Part shown: one piece after another, positions 33,483-41,878 of the stretch
Position numbering within the stretch: the first letter of the stretch is position 1
Layout: each line of letters begins with the position of its first letter
Assembly: GCA_017552325.1 (NCBI GenBank)
Contig: JAFZQE010000066.1
Location: 1 to 64,000 of the forward strand
From: Oscillospiraceae bacterium
GTDB taxonomy: Bacteria > Bacillota > Clostridia > Oscillospirales > Oscillospiraceae
Direction: 5' to 3'
DNA length: 64,000 bases
Notes under the pieces: model-generated
Databases searched by the model: none
Seen by the model: only the letters and a program-made list of their open reading frames with translations
Told to the model about the DNA's origin: nothing
Made by a program: the position numbers and the translations under genes

Positions 33483-33995
33483 TCAATCGTTCTGTTCCTC
33501 CCGAGAGATAAAGTGGACGATTTCTTTCTGCGGCGCAATCAGAAAAGGGATCAGCTCCAAAGGGTAAACCTTTAGTCCCTTTTTCAGATCATCCAGAGGC
33601 ACCCAGCAATAATCCAAATCCACACGCTCGCCGTCCAGTTCGTCATAGCCGTGGAATGTGCCTTCAAGCGGAATGTCGGGATCCGGCAGATGCACATAGT
33701 AGTAGAGGCATATCTGATGGCAGGGTTTCTTTCCCCAGGGGAAGAAGATCTCGCCGATCGCCATCAGCCGATCCACTTCGATCTTTGCATGCAGTTCTTC
33801 TTCAAATTCCCGTTTCAATGTCTCCGCGCTAGTTTCCAGACAGCTCACATGTCCACCGATAATCGCGTAGTCGTCGTTCTTCGGCTTCTGCAGCAGCAGG
33901 CGGTCGTTCCGGATCAGGATCCCGCCCACTCTGTACGAAAAGACAAAGCCTTCGTTTTTGAACAGAATGTCTTGCTTCATATCGACCTCCGGCAA
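33483..33995 (-). CDS. NUDIX hydrolase
   Basis: A 170-residue protein with the NUDIX box GHVSCLETSAETLKREFEEE (Gly, Glu and the REFEEE metal-binding helix) at about residues 48-70. Such enzymes hydrolyse nucleoside diphosphates linked to another moiety. LLQKPKNDDYAIIGGH precedes the box as in house-cleaning members. The promoter (34042-34070) lies in the second copy of a duplicated cassette. Substrate unknown. Confidence 0.88.
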   Translation of the reverse strand: MPEVDMKQDILFKNEGFVFSYRVGGILIRNDRLLLQKPKNDDYAIIGGHVSCLETSAETLKREFEEELHAKIEVDRLMAIGEIFFPWGKKPCHQICLYYYVHLPDPDIPLEGTFHGYDELDGERVDLDYCWVPLDDLKKGLKVYPLELIPFLIAPQKEIVHFISREEQND

Positions 33996-34027
33996 AGTCC
34001 GAATTGTACTGTTTTATGTACGCTCTC

Positions 34028-34162
34028 TTTCACGCGCGAACAATATAGCACGCGAGAAAACGAAAAGCAAGTCCTGACACAGGGTGCGGAGCCGATATAA
34101 CCGGCGGGCCCGTTTATCCCGGCGCATCTGCCCGGCGGGTCGGCCTTGAAAAGCCGCCCGGG
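34028..34162. repeat. Duplicated promoter cassette, copy 2
   Basis: Gapless partner of 32888-33022. Its minus-strand promoter drives the NUDIX gene, while the plus-strand side continues into the promoter of the lipase gene. Confidence 0.7.
34042..34070 (-). promoter_or_regulatory. Promoter of the NUDIX gene
   Basis: On the minus strand TTGCTT (plus 34065-34070), a 17-nt spacer and an extended -10 TGCTATATT (core plus 34042-34047). Confidence 0.65.
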
Positions 34163-34175
34163 GCTGTGCTATACT
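34146..34175 (+). promoter_or_regulatory. Promoter of the lipase gene
   Basis: TTGAAA (34146-34151), an 18-nt spacer and an extended -10 TGCTATACT (core 34170-34175). Confidence 0.65.
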
Positions 34176-34228
34176 GATCCCGGCGGCGGACTGCCGCCAG
34201 CCGACAAAGCCGAAAGGAGGAGGCCGCC

Positions 34229-35011
34229 GTGAAGACCCGCTATCCCATCGTGCTCGTGCACGGGCTCGCCATGAAGGACACCTTTTTCATGAAGTCCTGG
34301 GGCCGGATCGACCGCATCCTGCGCATCCAGGGCTACACGGTCTACAAGAGCCGCGTGGACGGCTTCGGCTCGGTGAAGACCAACGCCGTGCAGCTCCGGG
34401 ACGAGATCGAGGCCATCCTCCGCGAGACCGGGGCCGAAAAGGTGAACATCATCGCCCATTCCAAGGGCGGCCTGGACGCCAAGCACATGATCCGCGAGCT
34501 TGGCATGGCGCCGAAGGTCGCCTCGCTCACCACGCTGTGCACGCCCCACCGCGGCACGCCGATCGCCTCCTTCATCATGCGCTTCCCGAAGTTCGCGGTC
34601 AAATACGTCGCCTTCTGGGTCAACCTCGCCTTCCGCATTCTCGGCGACAAACAGCCGGACAGCTTCGCCGCCTGCGAGGAGCTCAGGCGCGCCGAGAATC
34701 TGGAGGAGGAGATGATGAACGTCGCCGACGGCGTCCTGTGCCAGAGCTTTTCCGCCTCGGTGCAGAAGGGACGGGCAAACTTCGTCGACGCCATCCCGCT
34801 GCTCTTCTCCCGCTTCATCGAAAAGGGCCGGGTCACGGACGGCATGGTGCCGCAGGATTCCGCCATTTTCGGCCGCTACCGCGGGGACTGTATCGACGAT
34901 TCGGTATCGCACACGGAGATCGTGGACTTCATGGTGCGGGACAAAAAGCGCGACCAGATCTTCGCCTTCTATTCCGCGCTCTGCGAGGAGCTGGTGCAGG
35001 CCGGTCTGTAA
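34229..35011 (+). CDS. Alpha/beta-hydrolase, lipase EstA/Lip-like
   Basis: A 260-residue cytoplasmic alpha/beta hydrolase. The opening is YPIVLVHGLAMKD (oxyanion region), the nucleophile elbow is IAHSKGGLD near residue 75, and TLCTPHRGTPIA follows. This is the pattern of bacterial triacylglycerol lipases and related acyl hydrolases, with Asp and His expected in the C-terminal half (DGMVPQDSA and VSHTEIVD). The start is GTG at 34229 after AAAGGAGGAGG. No signal peptide, so an intracellular esterase is more likely than a secreted lipase. Confidence 0.8.
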   Translation: MKTRYPIVLVHGLAMKDTFFMKSWGRIDRILRIQGYTVYKSRVDGFGSVKTNAVQLRDEIEAILRETGAEKVNIIAHSKGGLDAKHMIRELGMAPKVASLTTLCTPHRGTPIASFIMRFPKFAVKYVAFWVNLAFRILGDKQPDSFAACEELRRAENLEEEMMNVADGVLCQSFSASVQKGRANFVDAIPLLFSRFIEKGRVTDGMVPQDSAIFGRYRGDCIDDSVSHTEIVDFMVRDKKRDQIFAFYSALCEELVQAGL

Positions 35012-35036
35012 GGCCGCCGGAACGAAAGGAAAAAAC

Positions 35037-35068
35037 AGCCCCCTGCCGCGATTGCGCGGCGGGGGGCT
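35037..35068. terminator. Bidirectional terminator
   Basis: AGCCCCCTGCCGCG pairs with CGCGGCGGGGGGCT around ATTG, one mismatch. Between the lipase gene (+) and the YgjV-like gene (-). Confidence 0.7.
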
Positions 35069-35108
35069 GCTGTATGATCTGAGTCTTTTCCTTTCGGTTC
35101 GGGGGCGC

Positions 35109-35666
35109 TCAGTCCTCGCGATCCGCGTCCGCCGGCTGCTCTTCGGGCTCCGCGGCGGTCTTTTCCTTCGCTCCGCCCCGGATCAGCGAGACCAGCGTCG
35201 TGACGGCCACGACGATATTGGCCGCGAAGCCGACGTAGTTCATGATCGCAAAGCTGAACACCGAGTACATCAGCATGTTGACGATGAAGGATATCTTGAG
35301 CCCGCGGTCGTTGTTTTTGAACCGGAACATCGCGACGGAATACTCCAGGTTCGCCGCGACGGGCAGCAGGTCGAGCAGCTCGCGGTTGTTGAAGATCACG
35401 CCCAGCACCACGCCCAGAGAGATCAGGATCCACTCGACGACCCTGCTTTTGACGTTTTTCATCGCCGCGTAGTTGCGGAGGATGGCGACCAGATTCTGCG
35501 CGGTGCTGCTGTAGCCCTTGAGGATGATGGAGCCCGCGCCGTAAAAGACCTGGCTGATCATCTGGACGCCGAGGATCTGACTGCGTTTTTTGCGCGTGCC
35601 GCTGATCGAGTCCGTGACCATCGCGCACAGGCTGCAGACGTTGCCGACGATGACCTCACTGAGCAT
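35109..35666 (-). CDS. YgjV-family inner-membrane protein
   Basis: A 185-residue protein with about five transmembrane helices in residues 1-155 and a charged C-terminal tail rich in Glu and Asp. The layout (NVCSLCAMVTDSISGTRK, then QMISQVFYGAGSIILKGYS and AILRNY) fits the YgjV family. Function is unknown. GAGG lies near the ATG. The gene is alone, with terminators on the downstream side. Confidence 0.7.
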   Translation of the reverse strand: MLSEVIVGNVCSLCAMVTDSISGTRKKRSQILGVQMISQVFYGAGSIILKGYSSTAQNLVAILRNYAAMKNVKSRVVEWILISLGVVLGVIFNNRELLDLLPVAANLEYSVAMFRFKNNDRGLKISFIVNMLMYSVFSFAIMNYVGFAANIVVAVTTLVSLIRGGAKEKTAAEPEEQPADADRED

Positions 35667-35751
35667 TTCTTAGCCTCCCTTGCCGTGCTCGCTCTCCGTC
35701 TCCGCCGGGGAGCGATCCTGTTTTACCAAAAAGCGCCGCCTTCGTCAAGGC

Positions 35752-36519
35752 TCAGTCCCGCTCCGCCAGATATTCGGCCAGGGCCAGGGCGATCTCAAAG
35801 TGGCCGACGTCGTGCTGCGTGCCGGCCTTCTCGCCCTTCTTGTGGCGCTGATCCCATTCCGGCGCGTCCAGCAGGTCGCCGCTGGTGAAAAAGGCGTAGA
35901 GCTCCAGGCCGCGGAAATCGCACATGGCCTGCAGCCCGGCGCACTCCATCTCCACCGAGATGCAGCCCTCGGCCTTCCTCTTCTCGAAGTTGCTGCGCGT
36001 CTCGCGGTAGAAGGCGTCCGTCGTCCAGGTCCTGCCGAGGACAAAGGGGATGCCGTTTTGCTTCATGAAGTCCGCGACGACCGGGGCGTTGGGAACCTCG
36101 ATATAGTCCGCCGCCGGGGCGTAGTGGTAGGAGGTCCCCTCGTCCCGGTACGCGGCCGTGGGGATCATGACCCGGCCGTGGGCGATCTCCTTGTTCAGGC
36201 AGCCCGCGCCGCCGAAGAGGAGAAACTTCCGGCAGTCAAGGTCGGCCGCCGCGTCCTCCGCGAGACCGACGGTGATCGGCGCGCCGACGTAGGTCTTGTA
36301 GAAGGCGATGCGCTTGCCGCTGCGCCGGATCTCGTAGACCGGCGTTTTCCCGGTCGCGCAGACCAGCGTGGCGATCCGGCCGTCCGCGTAGTTTTCGACC
36401 GCGTAGTTCTCGATCTCATAAGAGAAGGTGATGATGCAGACGTCCGCCTTCGGCCGGTTCTCCTTCGCTTTTGGGCTGATGATCGCCGGGGAGGCATTGT
36501 CAAAGCTGTCTGTGATCAT
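35752..36519 (-). CDS. Nucleoside phosphorylase family protein
   Basis: A 255-residue protein of the PNP/UDP phosphorylase family: FGGAGCLNKEIAHGRVMIP (phosphate and base loop), SVEMECAGLQAMCDFRG (ribose-binding Met-Glu) and FFTSGDLLDAPEW (catalytic Asp region). It splits purine or pyrimidine nucleosides with phosphate; which base is not clear. ATG 36519 is chosen over longer forms because GGAG lies upstream and the conserved part starts at residue about 25. Confidence 0.85.
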   Translation of the reverse strand: MITDSFDNASPAIISPKAKENRPKADVCIITFSYEIENYAVENYADGRIATLVCATGKTPVYEIRRSGKRIAFYKTYVGAPITVGLAEDAAADLDCRKFLLFGGAGCLNKEIAHGRVMIPTAAYRDEGTSYHYAPAADYIEVPNAPVVADFMKQNGIPFVLGRTWTTDAFYRETRSNFEKRKAEGCISVEMECAGLQAMCDFRGLELYAFFTSGDLLDAPEWDQRHKKGEKAGTQHDVGHFEIALALAEYLAERD

Positions 36520-36628
36520 GGGGAGGCTCCTTTCCGCAGCCGCGCAGGTTTTTTGTTTCAGCCATTTTATTTTATCGGATGGCGCGGGATTTGGCAAGCC
36601 CTCCTTCCCGCGAAAGCGGGCGCGGTCA

Positions 36629-36657
36629 TTGCTTTGCGCGGCGATCTGTGCTATGCT
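36629..36657 (+). promoter_or_regulatory. Promoter of the acetyltransferase gene
   Basis: TTGCTT (36629-36634), a 17-nt spacer and an extended -10 TGCTATGCT (core 36652-36657). Confidence 0.55.
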
Positions 36658-36685
36658 GTGGTGTAAGGAAACGGAGGAAGGACGC

Positions 36686-37141
36686 ATGGTCAGGCTGATC
36701 GAAGTGAACGAAAACAACTGGACGGAGTTCGCCGCGCTGCGCGTCGCGGACGGGCAGCGGCGCTTTCTTGACACGGCCCTCGGCATCCTCGCGCGCGGCT
36801 ACGTTTACCGCGCCTGCCGCGCCCGGGTCTTCGGCGTCGAGGCGGATGGCCTGCCCGCCGGGCTCGCGCTGGTCAAAGATCTGGACGAGGAGCCCGCCTG
36901 CTACGACCTGCAGCAGTTCATGATCGACCGGCGCTTCCAGGGCCGGGGCTGCGGCACGGAGGCACTGCGGCTGATCCTCGCGGCGCTCGAAAAGGAGCGG
37001 AAATACCCCTGCGTCGAGGTCTGCGTCCACCGGGACGACGCGGCTGCGCTGCGCGTCTACGAAAAGCTCGGCTTTACCGACACCGGTTATATCGACGAGG
37101 CCGCGCCGGACTGCCGGAACCTGATGTATTTCTTCGGCTGA
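36686..37141 (+). CDS. GNAT acetyltransferase, BltD/SpeG-like
   Basis: A 151-residue GNAT protein with the acetyl-CoA motif RRFQGRGCGTEAL (residues about 82-94) and the VYEKLGFTDTGY C-terminal strand. The N-terminal and QQFMID segments resemble spermine/spermidine acetyltransferases of the BltD type. ATG 36686 follows GGAGG by 8 nt. Ends before a strong hairpin. Confidence 0.8.
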   Translation: MVRLIEVNENNWTEFAALRVADGQRRFLDTALGILARGYVYRACRARVFGVEADGLPAGLALVKDLDEEPACYDLQQFMIDRRFQGRGCGTEALRLILAALEKERKYPCVEVCVHRDDAAALRVYEKLGFTDTGYIDEAAPDCRNLMYFFG

Positions 37142-37153
37142 AAAAAGACAATA

Positions 37154-37186
37154 GACCGCCCTTCGCCTTGTCGGCGAAGGGCGGTC
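37154..37186. terminator. Bidirectional terminator
   Basis: GACCGCCCTTCGCC pairs with GGCGAAGGGCGGTC around TTGTC, with A-rich and T-rich flanks. Shared by the GNAT gene (+) and the metallopeptidase-like gene (-). Confidence 0.8.
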
Positions 37187-37191
37187 TTTCT

Positions 37192-37653
37192 TTATTCGAT
37201 ATTTTTCAGGCCCTCGTAGAGCTCATCAAAAGACTTCATGCCGCGGCAGCGGCCGAAAGAAAGGTCCCGGTTCTCGCCGAATTCCAACAGGAAGCACTTG
37301 GCCAGCTCCTCCACAGTCTGCTCCAGCGCGTTGAAAAACTGCCGGTAGGCGAAATCCTGCGCGGGCGTGCCCTCGGCAAAGCTGCTGAGGATCAGCGACT
37401 CGGTCACCTGGTCGAGCGGGTAGAGCTTGATGTGCATCAGCTCGTGAACGATGACCTCCTCGAGGTTCTCCTGCTTCGGATTGGCGATATTCAGCAGCAG
37501 GATCGCCTTCCGGTCGTCGCAGTCGATCTTGAAATCGCCGGTCTTCGGCCAGGCGGGATCCTCGACCAGCTCGAGCTTCAGGTCCCAGGCGGGCGTGAGG
37601 CGCAGCTTGCGGACGTATTTGTCAAAAAGCGCCGTGATCTGTTCTCTGTCCAT
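37192..37653 (-). CDS. Small zinc-metallopeptidase-like protein
   Basis: A 153-residue protein with a HExxH-type motif, VIVHELMHIKLYP, at about residues 66-78 and a later Glu-rich helix. It resembles SprT-like or DUF-type metallopeptidase folds, with substrate unknown. First residues MDREQITALFDKYVRK are helical. It ends a minus-strand operon with two GNAT genes (15-nt and 21-nt gaps). Confidence 0.7.
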   Translation of the reverse strand: MDREQITALFDKYVRKLRLTPAWDLKLELVEDPAWPKTGDFKIDCDDRKAILLLNIANPKQENLEEVIVHELMHIKLYPLDQVTESLILSSFAEGTPAQDFAYRQFFNALEQTVEELAKCFLLEFGENRDLSFGRCRGMKSFDELYEGLKNIE

Positions 37654-37668
37654 GTGTTTCCCTCCGAT

Positions 37669-38199
37669 TCAGTCCCGCCCCGACAGGTCGATCCAGTAGC
37701 GCTCGAGCCAGATGTCGCGCTCCGGCTCGTGGACGGTGGACTCGTAGACGCCGCCGTTGCGCAGGATCGTCCGGCGGCTGCCCTCGTTGCCCCGGATGCA
37801 GGAGACGAGCACCCGGTCGATGCCGAGCTCCCGGCACTTCGGCAGCGCCAGGGCCAGCATCTGCGTCGCGTAGCCCCTGCGCCGCTCGCTCGGGGCTACC
37901 GAATAGCCGATGTGCCCGGCGTATTTCTCCAGATACTCGTTGAAGCGGTGCCGGATCTGGATGACGCCGACGATCTTCTCGTCGTCCTCGCGCACGAAGA
38001 TGTACTGCGAGGCCGGGACGCGGTCGATCGGCGTGGTCTCGATGTTTTTGAAGGCCTCCACCTGGTCGAGCCAGTCCTGCGTGCGCTCGAAGCGCCGCAG
38101 CGAGCCGCAGCCGTCCATCGAGCCGCCGGCTTCGAGGAATTCGCGGCGGTAGGCCTGGATCTGCCTGTCGTAGGCGATCGTCGGTTCGATCAGCTTCAT
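37669..38199 (-). CDS. GNAT acetyltransferase
   Basis: A 176-residue GNAT with the motif HIGYSVAPSERRRGYATQML (acetyl-CoA binding) at residues about 96-115 and the late NEGSRRTILRNGG strand. N-terminal half typical for the family. Substrate unknown. Middle gene of the operon GNAT, GNAT, metallopeptidase-like. Confidence 0.85.
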   Translation of the reverse strand: MKLIEPTIAYDRQIQAYRREFLEAGGSMDGCGSLRRFERTQDWLDQVEAFKNIETTPIDRVPASQYIFVREDDEKIVGVIQIRHRFNEYLEKYAGHIGYSVAPSERRRGYATQMLALALPKCRELGIDRVLVSCIRGNEGSRRTILRNGGVYESTVHEPERDIWLERYWIDLSGRD

Positions 38200-38220
38200 G
38201 CTTCGTTCTCCTCTCCGTCA

Positions 38221-39051
38221 TCAATCATCCGGGTCGATCATCCAGGTCGCGGTGCGGCTGTTCTGCCTCTCGGCGCGGACGAAGCCCATCGATTCATACA
38301 GGCGCAGGGCAGGCTCGTTGTCCGTGTCGACCAGCAGCATCATGCCCGCCGGGCGGTTGAAATCAATCGCCGCGGCCAGCAGCTTCCGGCCCCAGCCCCT
38401 CCGCCTTGCCTCTTTTTTGACCAGCAGGTCGACGGGCTCGTTTTCCCTATGGCCGAGCGTCAGGTCGAGATAGCCGACGACGGCGCCTTCCTCCACGGCC
38501 AGGAAGACCCGGAAGAGCTCCGGCGCCGCCGCGACCCTTTCGCCCGTCCAGTAGACGTCCGTCGTGTGCATGGCGAGGTACTGCTCCCGGTAAGCTCCGC
38601 TCAGCGGCACGATCCCGGCCGTGTCCACGGCGGGCGCGGGCCCGGCGAAGACCATCTTCTGCTGCTCGGTGAAAAACGCCGCGCCGCGGCGCTCCAGCAG
38701 CGCCGTGACCAGCGGATTTTTCGGATTGAACACGAAATCCGCCTGCCAGCCCGGATAGCTCTCCCGCAGCAGGGCGGCGAGTTCCTCCCAGGCTTCTTCC
38801 TCCCGCGAGAGGCCGACGAGCATCTCCAGATAGCGCTCCTCAGGGAGCACCAGGAAGACAAAGAGCCCGCTCATCGCGCCGTCGTCCCGAAATACGCCCA
38901 GCGCGCGCTTGTCCGGGCTCCCGGCGGCGCGCCGCAGATGCTGCTCCATCTGCTCCCCGGTCGACAGCATCGGCTCGGAAAAGCAGGGATCGTCCATCAG
39001 CTCCAGGGCGAAATCGAGATACTTCACCGGCGCGTCGAGGTCCCTGATCAC
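38221..39051 (-). CDS. Two-lobed GNAT acetyltransferase
   Basis: A 276-residue protein. The C-terminal GNAT domain has VKKEARRRGWGRKLLAAAI and LYESMGFVRAE; the N-terminal half (about 1-135) looks like a degenerate second GNAT lobe with LFVFLVLPEERYLEMLV. The GTG start at 39051 has GGGAGGGA about 7 nt upstream; a longer ATG-like frame lacks a binding site. First gene of its operon. Confidence 0.75.
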   Translation of the reverse strand: MIRDLDAPVKYLDFALELMDDPCFSEPMLSTGEQMEQHLRRAAGSPDKRALGVFRDDGAMSGLFVFLVLPEERYLEMLVGLSREEEAWEELAALLRESYPGWQADFVFNPKNPLVTALLERRGAAFFTEQQKMVFAGPAPAVDTAGIVPLSGAYREQYLAMHTTDVYWTGERVAAAPELFRVFLAVEEGAVVGYLDLTLGHRENEPVDLLVKKEARRRGWGRKLLAAAIDFNRPAGMMLLVDTDNEPALRLYESMGFVRAERQNSRTATWMIDPDD

Positions 39052-39145
39052 GGCTGTTCCCTCCCCCGGGCGGATCGGCCCGCGTTTTTCGCTCCCAGTA
39101 TACGCCCCCGGCAGCCCTCCGCGCAAGAGCGCGGCGCAAATTCTC

Positions 39146-39174
39146 TTGACGGCGCGGGGCGCGGCGGGTACAAT
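39146..39174 (+). promoter_or_regulatory. Promoter of the DUF554 gene
   Basis: TTGACG (39146-39151), a 17-nt spacer and TACAAT (39169-39174). Confidence 0.65.
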
Positions 39175-39197
39175 AGCAGCAAATCCGGAACCGGGAA

Positions 39198-39881
39198 GTG
39201 AGAGAGTTGGTCGGAACCTTTGTCAACGTCGGCGCGATCGTCGCGGGCAGCCTGATCGGCGGGCTGTTCCGCAGGGTGATGAACGAGAAGATCAGCGAGG
39301 GGCTGATGAGCGTGATGGGCCTCGCGGCCTTCGGGCTGGGCATCAACGCCGTCGTGCAGAACATGCCGAAGAGCGTCTACCCGGTGCTCTTCATCGTCAG
39401 CCTCGCCGTCGGCTGCGTGATCGGGACGCTGCTGCAGCTCGACCGCCGCGTCAGCGCTCTGACCGAGCGCAAAAACGACGGCGGGAAGCTCGGCCAGGGC
39501 ATCATCACCGGCTGCCTGATCTTCTGCATCGGGACGCTGTCGATCCTCGGGCCGGTGCAGAGCGCGCTGTACAGCGACCACACCTTTCTTTTCACCAACG
39601 CCTCGCTGGATTTCGTGACCTCGATGGTGCTGGCCTCGGCCTACGGGCCGGGGATCGCCCTCTGCGCCGCGGTGCTGTTCCTGTGGCAGGGCTCGATCTG
39701 GCTGCTGACGAAGCTGGTCGGCGGCTTCATCACCGACACGATGATGACGGAGCTGTCGGTCGTCGGCGGCTTTCTGATCGCGATGTCCGGCCTGTCGATC
39801 ATGAAGGTCAAGGACTTCCACACGCTCAACTATCTGCCCGCGCTGCTGGTGCCGGTCCTCTGGTGCCTGATCATGGGATAA
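39198..39881 (+). CDS. DUF554 membrane protein
   Basis: A 227-residue membrane protein with about six helices. GTFVNVGAIVAGSLIGGL at the N-terminus, MSVMGLAAFGLGINA, and GCLIFCIGTLSILGPVQSAL mark the DUF554 family (YdfK/YqgA-like, thought to be a transport-related membrane protein). The start is GTG 39198; TTG at 39207 is a close alternative with GAAGTGAGAG before it. Single-gene unit with promoter and terminator. Confidence 0.85.
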   Translation: MRELVGTFVNVGAIVAGSLIGGLFRRVMNEKISEGLMSVMGLAAFGLGINAVVQNMPKSVYPVLFIVSLAVGCVIGTLLQLDRRVSALTERKNDGGKLGQGIITGCLIFCIGTLSILGPVQSALYSDHTFLFTNASLDFVTSMVLASAYGPGIALCAAVLFLWQGSIWLLTKLVGGFITDTMMTELSVVGGFLIAMSGLSIMKVKDFHTLNYLPALLVPVLWCLIMG

Positions 39882-39920
39882 AGAAAGCTCTCTCGCTTCA
39901 AAGGTTTGTCTTTAATCTGA

Positions 39921-39948
39921 AAACGCCCTCCCGGCCGGGAGGGCGTTT
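39921..39948. terminator. Bidirectional terminator
   Basis: AAACGCCCTCCCGG pairs with CCGGGAGGGCGTTT with no loop. Between the DUF554 gene (+) and the SGNH/FnIII gene (-). Confidence 0.8.
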
Positions 39949-39964
39949 TTATAGGCTTTTGCGT

Positions 39965-41863
39965 TTACTTGACGACCTTGACGCCGACGGTGTTCGACTC
40001 GTCGCTCACGCCGTCATAGCCGTAGGCGCTCCGGAGCGACACGATCTTGTAGAAGTACTGCACGCCGACCTCCACCTTCTTGTCGGTGTAGCGGGTCTTG
40101 TCGCCCTTGACGGTGGCGATCAGCTTGAAGCTGTCCTCGTTCTCGCTGCGGCGGAAGATCTGGATCTCGTCCTGGTTTTCCAGCGCGGTCCAGTTGATGA
40201 CCGCCTTGCTGTCCGAAGAGGAGACGCTGGAGATCACGGGCGTTTTCTGCGGCATACCGCGCACGACGCTGGTCATGCTGTAGTAGGTCACGCCGTCCTC
40301 CTCGTACTTGGCGGCGATGCGGTAGTAGTAGACCGTCCCCTGCTTGATATTGCTGTCGTTCACATAGTAGGAGCCGGTGGCCTTGTTGGTGTAGGTGTCG
40401 AAGTTGAAATCGTTCGGTCTGCGGCGCTGGATGCGGTAATACTTCACGCCCTCGACCTTCTCCCAGCTCAGGCGCATCTTGCCGTTCCTGTTTTCGACCT
40501 GGAAATCCTTCGGCATATCGACATAGACGTAGTAGGCCGTCTGGGATTTCTGTCCGGCCAGCGCGCCCTCGTTCGGAACCACGTAGTACGAATAGCCCTG
40601 GCCGTTGACCACGTCCTCATCGAGGTAATAATCGCCCTCGGCCTTGTCAGTCAGCTTCTTGTAGGTGCCGTCCTTGCCCTTGCAGCGGTAGATGCTGTAG
40701 GTGCTGCAGTCGTCGCAGGCGTTCCAGCGGACGCGGATCGCGCCGTCCCGGTTGCAGATCTGGGCGATGCGGCCGTCGGTGATGCTGCAGCCCTTCTCCT
40801 CGGCGACCTGATAGTATTTCTCCACGCAGGCGTCCCAGGCGGCCTTGTCCTTCTCGGACAGCGCCGTGGGCTGCAGGCCGTAGTCCTCGCTCAGGATGCG
40901 GCCGAGGGTCTCGCTGAACTTCTTCACGCCGAAGACGTTCAGACGGCCGGTCTGATAGCCGTAGTCCCATTCCCGGAAGTTGTTGTTCTCCGGGAGGTGG
41001 AAGTCGACAAAGGGCACGCCGAGGCTCTCCGCGAAGTCGCGCACGATCTTGGTCTGCTTGTCGTCGTAGCCCCAGCGGGAGTAGTTCGGGCTCTTGATGA
41101 TGATCATCGGGATACCCTTTTCGTCGCAGAGCTCCTTGATCATCGGCACGTACTGCGCGGCCATGTCGTTGATCCTGCTGCCGTTGAAGATCTTGTCCCA
41201 GAACAGGCCGTCGTTGCTCGTGTAGTTGTACTGCGGGAAGCCGCCCTTGTAGAAGTTGTACTGGCCGCTGATGAAGAGATCGGTCAGGTCCTCCGTACTC
41301 AGGTCGTTTCTGGAGTGGAAGCGCAGCAGCGGGAACAGATAGCCCGCGAAGGTCAGCAGCTGATCCGGCGCGGTGGCGTCATACTTCTTCATGAACGCGG
41401 ACTCGCGCACGGAGATGTTCCAGGCCAGGGCGATCTTGTTGAGCGAAAGCGGGATGTAGTCGAGCGCGTAGCGGTTGAAATGCTCGCGGCGGCTGGTGTT
41501 GGTCTCCGTCAGGAAGAGGGATTCCACCACGACCATCTTGAGGTCCTGGTGCTTGAGCGCCTCGCGCAGATAGTAGTAGGAGGTGGACATCTCCTCGTCC
41601 GGGCAGCACATGGCGTAGCCCGTGATGCCGTACTGCTCGTAGATCAGCACGGGGCTGACGGAGCTGTACATGTTGCAGGAGCCCAGGAACAGCACGTCCA
41701 GCGTGTTGTCCGGTTCTTTATAGAAGCCGGCGACCTGGGCGGACTCCGAGTCCTCGCAATTGCGCTTGGGCAGGAAGACAAGGGTGGCCAGCGTCAGCAG
41801 CAGGCAGAAGATCAGCAGGAACGCGATCGACCGGATGATGAGTTTGAACACATTGGTTTTCAT
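39965..41863 (-). CDS. Membrane-anchored SGNH acyl-transfer protein fused to FnIII-like domains
   Basis: A 632-residue protein: transmembrane anchor (about 8-30), a DltD/AlgJ-like SGNH domain (about 50-335) and three fibronectin-III-like repeats (about 358-450, 450-535 and 540-630) with motifs such as WNACDDCSTYSIYR and WEKVEGVKYYRI. The SGNH part has LFLGSCNMY (nucleophile-type Ser) and a late DFHLPENNNFREWDY with the Asp and His region. It follows the MBOAT gene by 15 nt and has AAGGAGG upstream. Together they would O-acylate a cell-surface polymer. The FnIII tail is unusual for this family. Confidence 0.75.
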   Translation of the reverse strand: MKTNVFKLIIRSIAFLLIFCLLLTLATLVFLPKRNCEDSESAQVAGFYKEPDNTLDVLFLGSCNMYSSVSPVLIYEQYGITGYAMCCPDEEMSTSYYYLREALKHQDLKMVVVESLFLTETNTSRREHFNRYALDYIPLSLNKIALAWNISVRESAFMKKYDATAPDQLLTFAGYLFPLLRFHSRNDLSTEDLTDLFISGQYNFYKGGFPQYNYTSNDGLFWDKIFNGSRINDMAAQYVPMIKELCDEKGIPMIIIKSPNYSRWGYDDKQTKIVRDFAESLGVPFVDFHLPENNNFREWDYGYQTGRLNVFGVKKFSETLGRILSEDYGLQPTALSEKDKAAWDACVEKYYQVAEEKGCSITDGRIAQICNRDGAIRVRWNACDDCSTYSIYRCKGKDGTYKKLTDKAEGDYYLDEDVVNGQGYSYYVVPNEGALAGQKSQTAYYVYVDMPKDFQVENRNGKMRLSWEKVEGVKYYRIQRRRPNDFNFDTYTNKATGSYYVNDSNIKQGTVYYYRIAAKYEEDGVTYYSMTSVVRGMPQKTPVISSVSSSDSKAVINWTALENQDEIQIFRRSENEDSFKLIATVKGDKTRYTDKKVEVGVQYFYKIVSLRSAYGYDGVSDESNTVGVKVVK

Positions 41864-41878
41864 GTCAAATCTCCTCCT

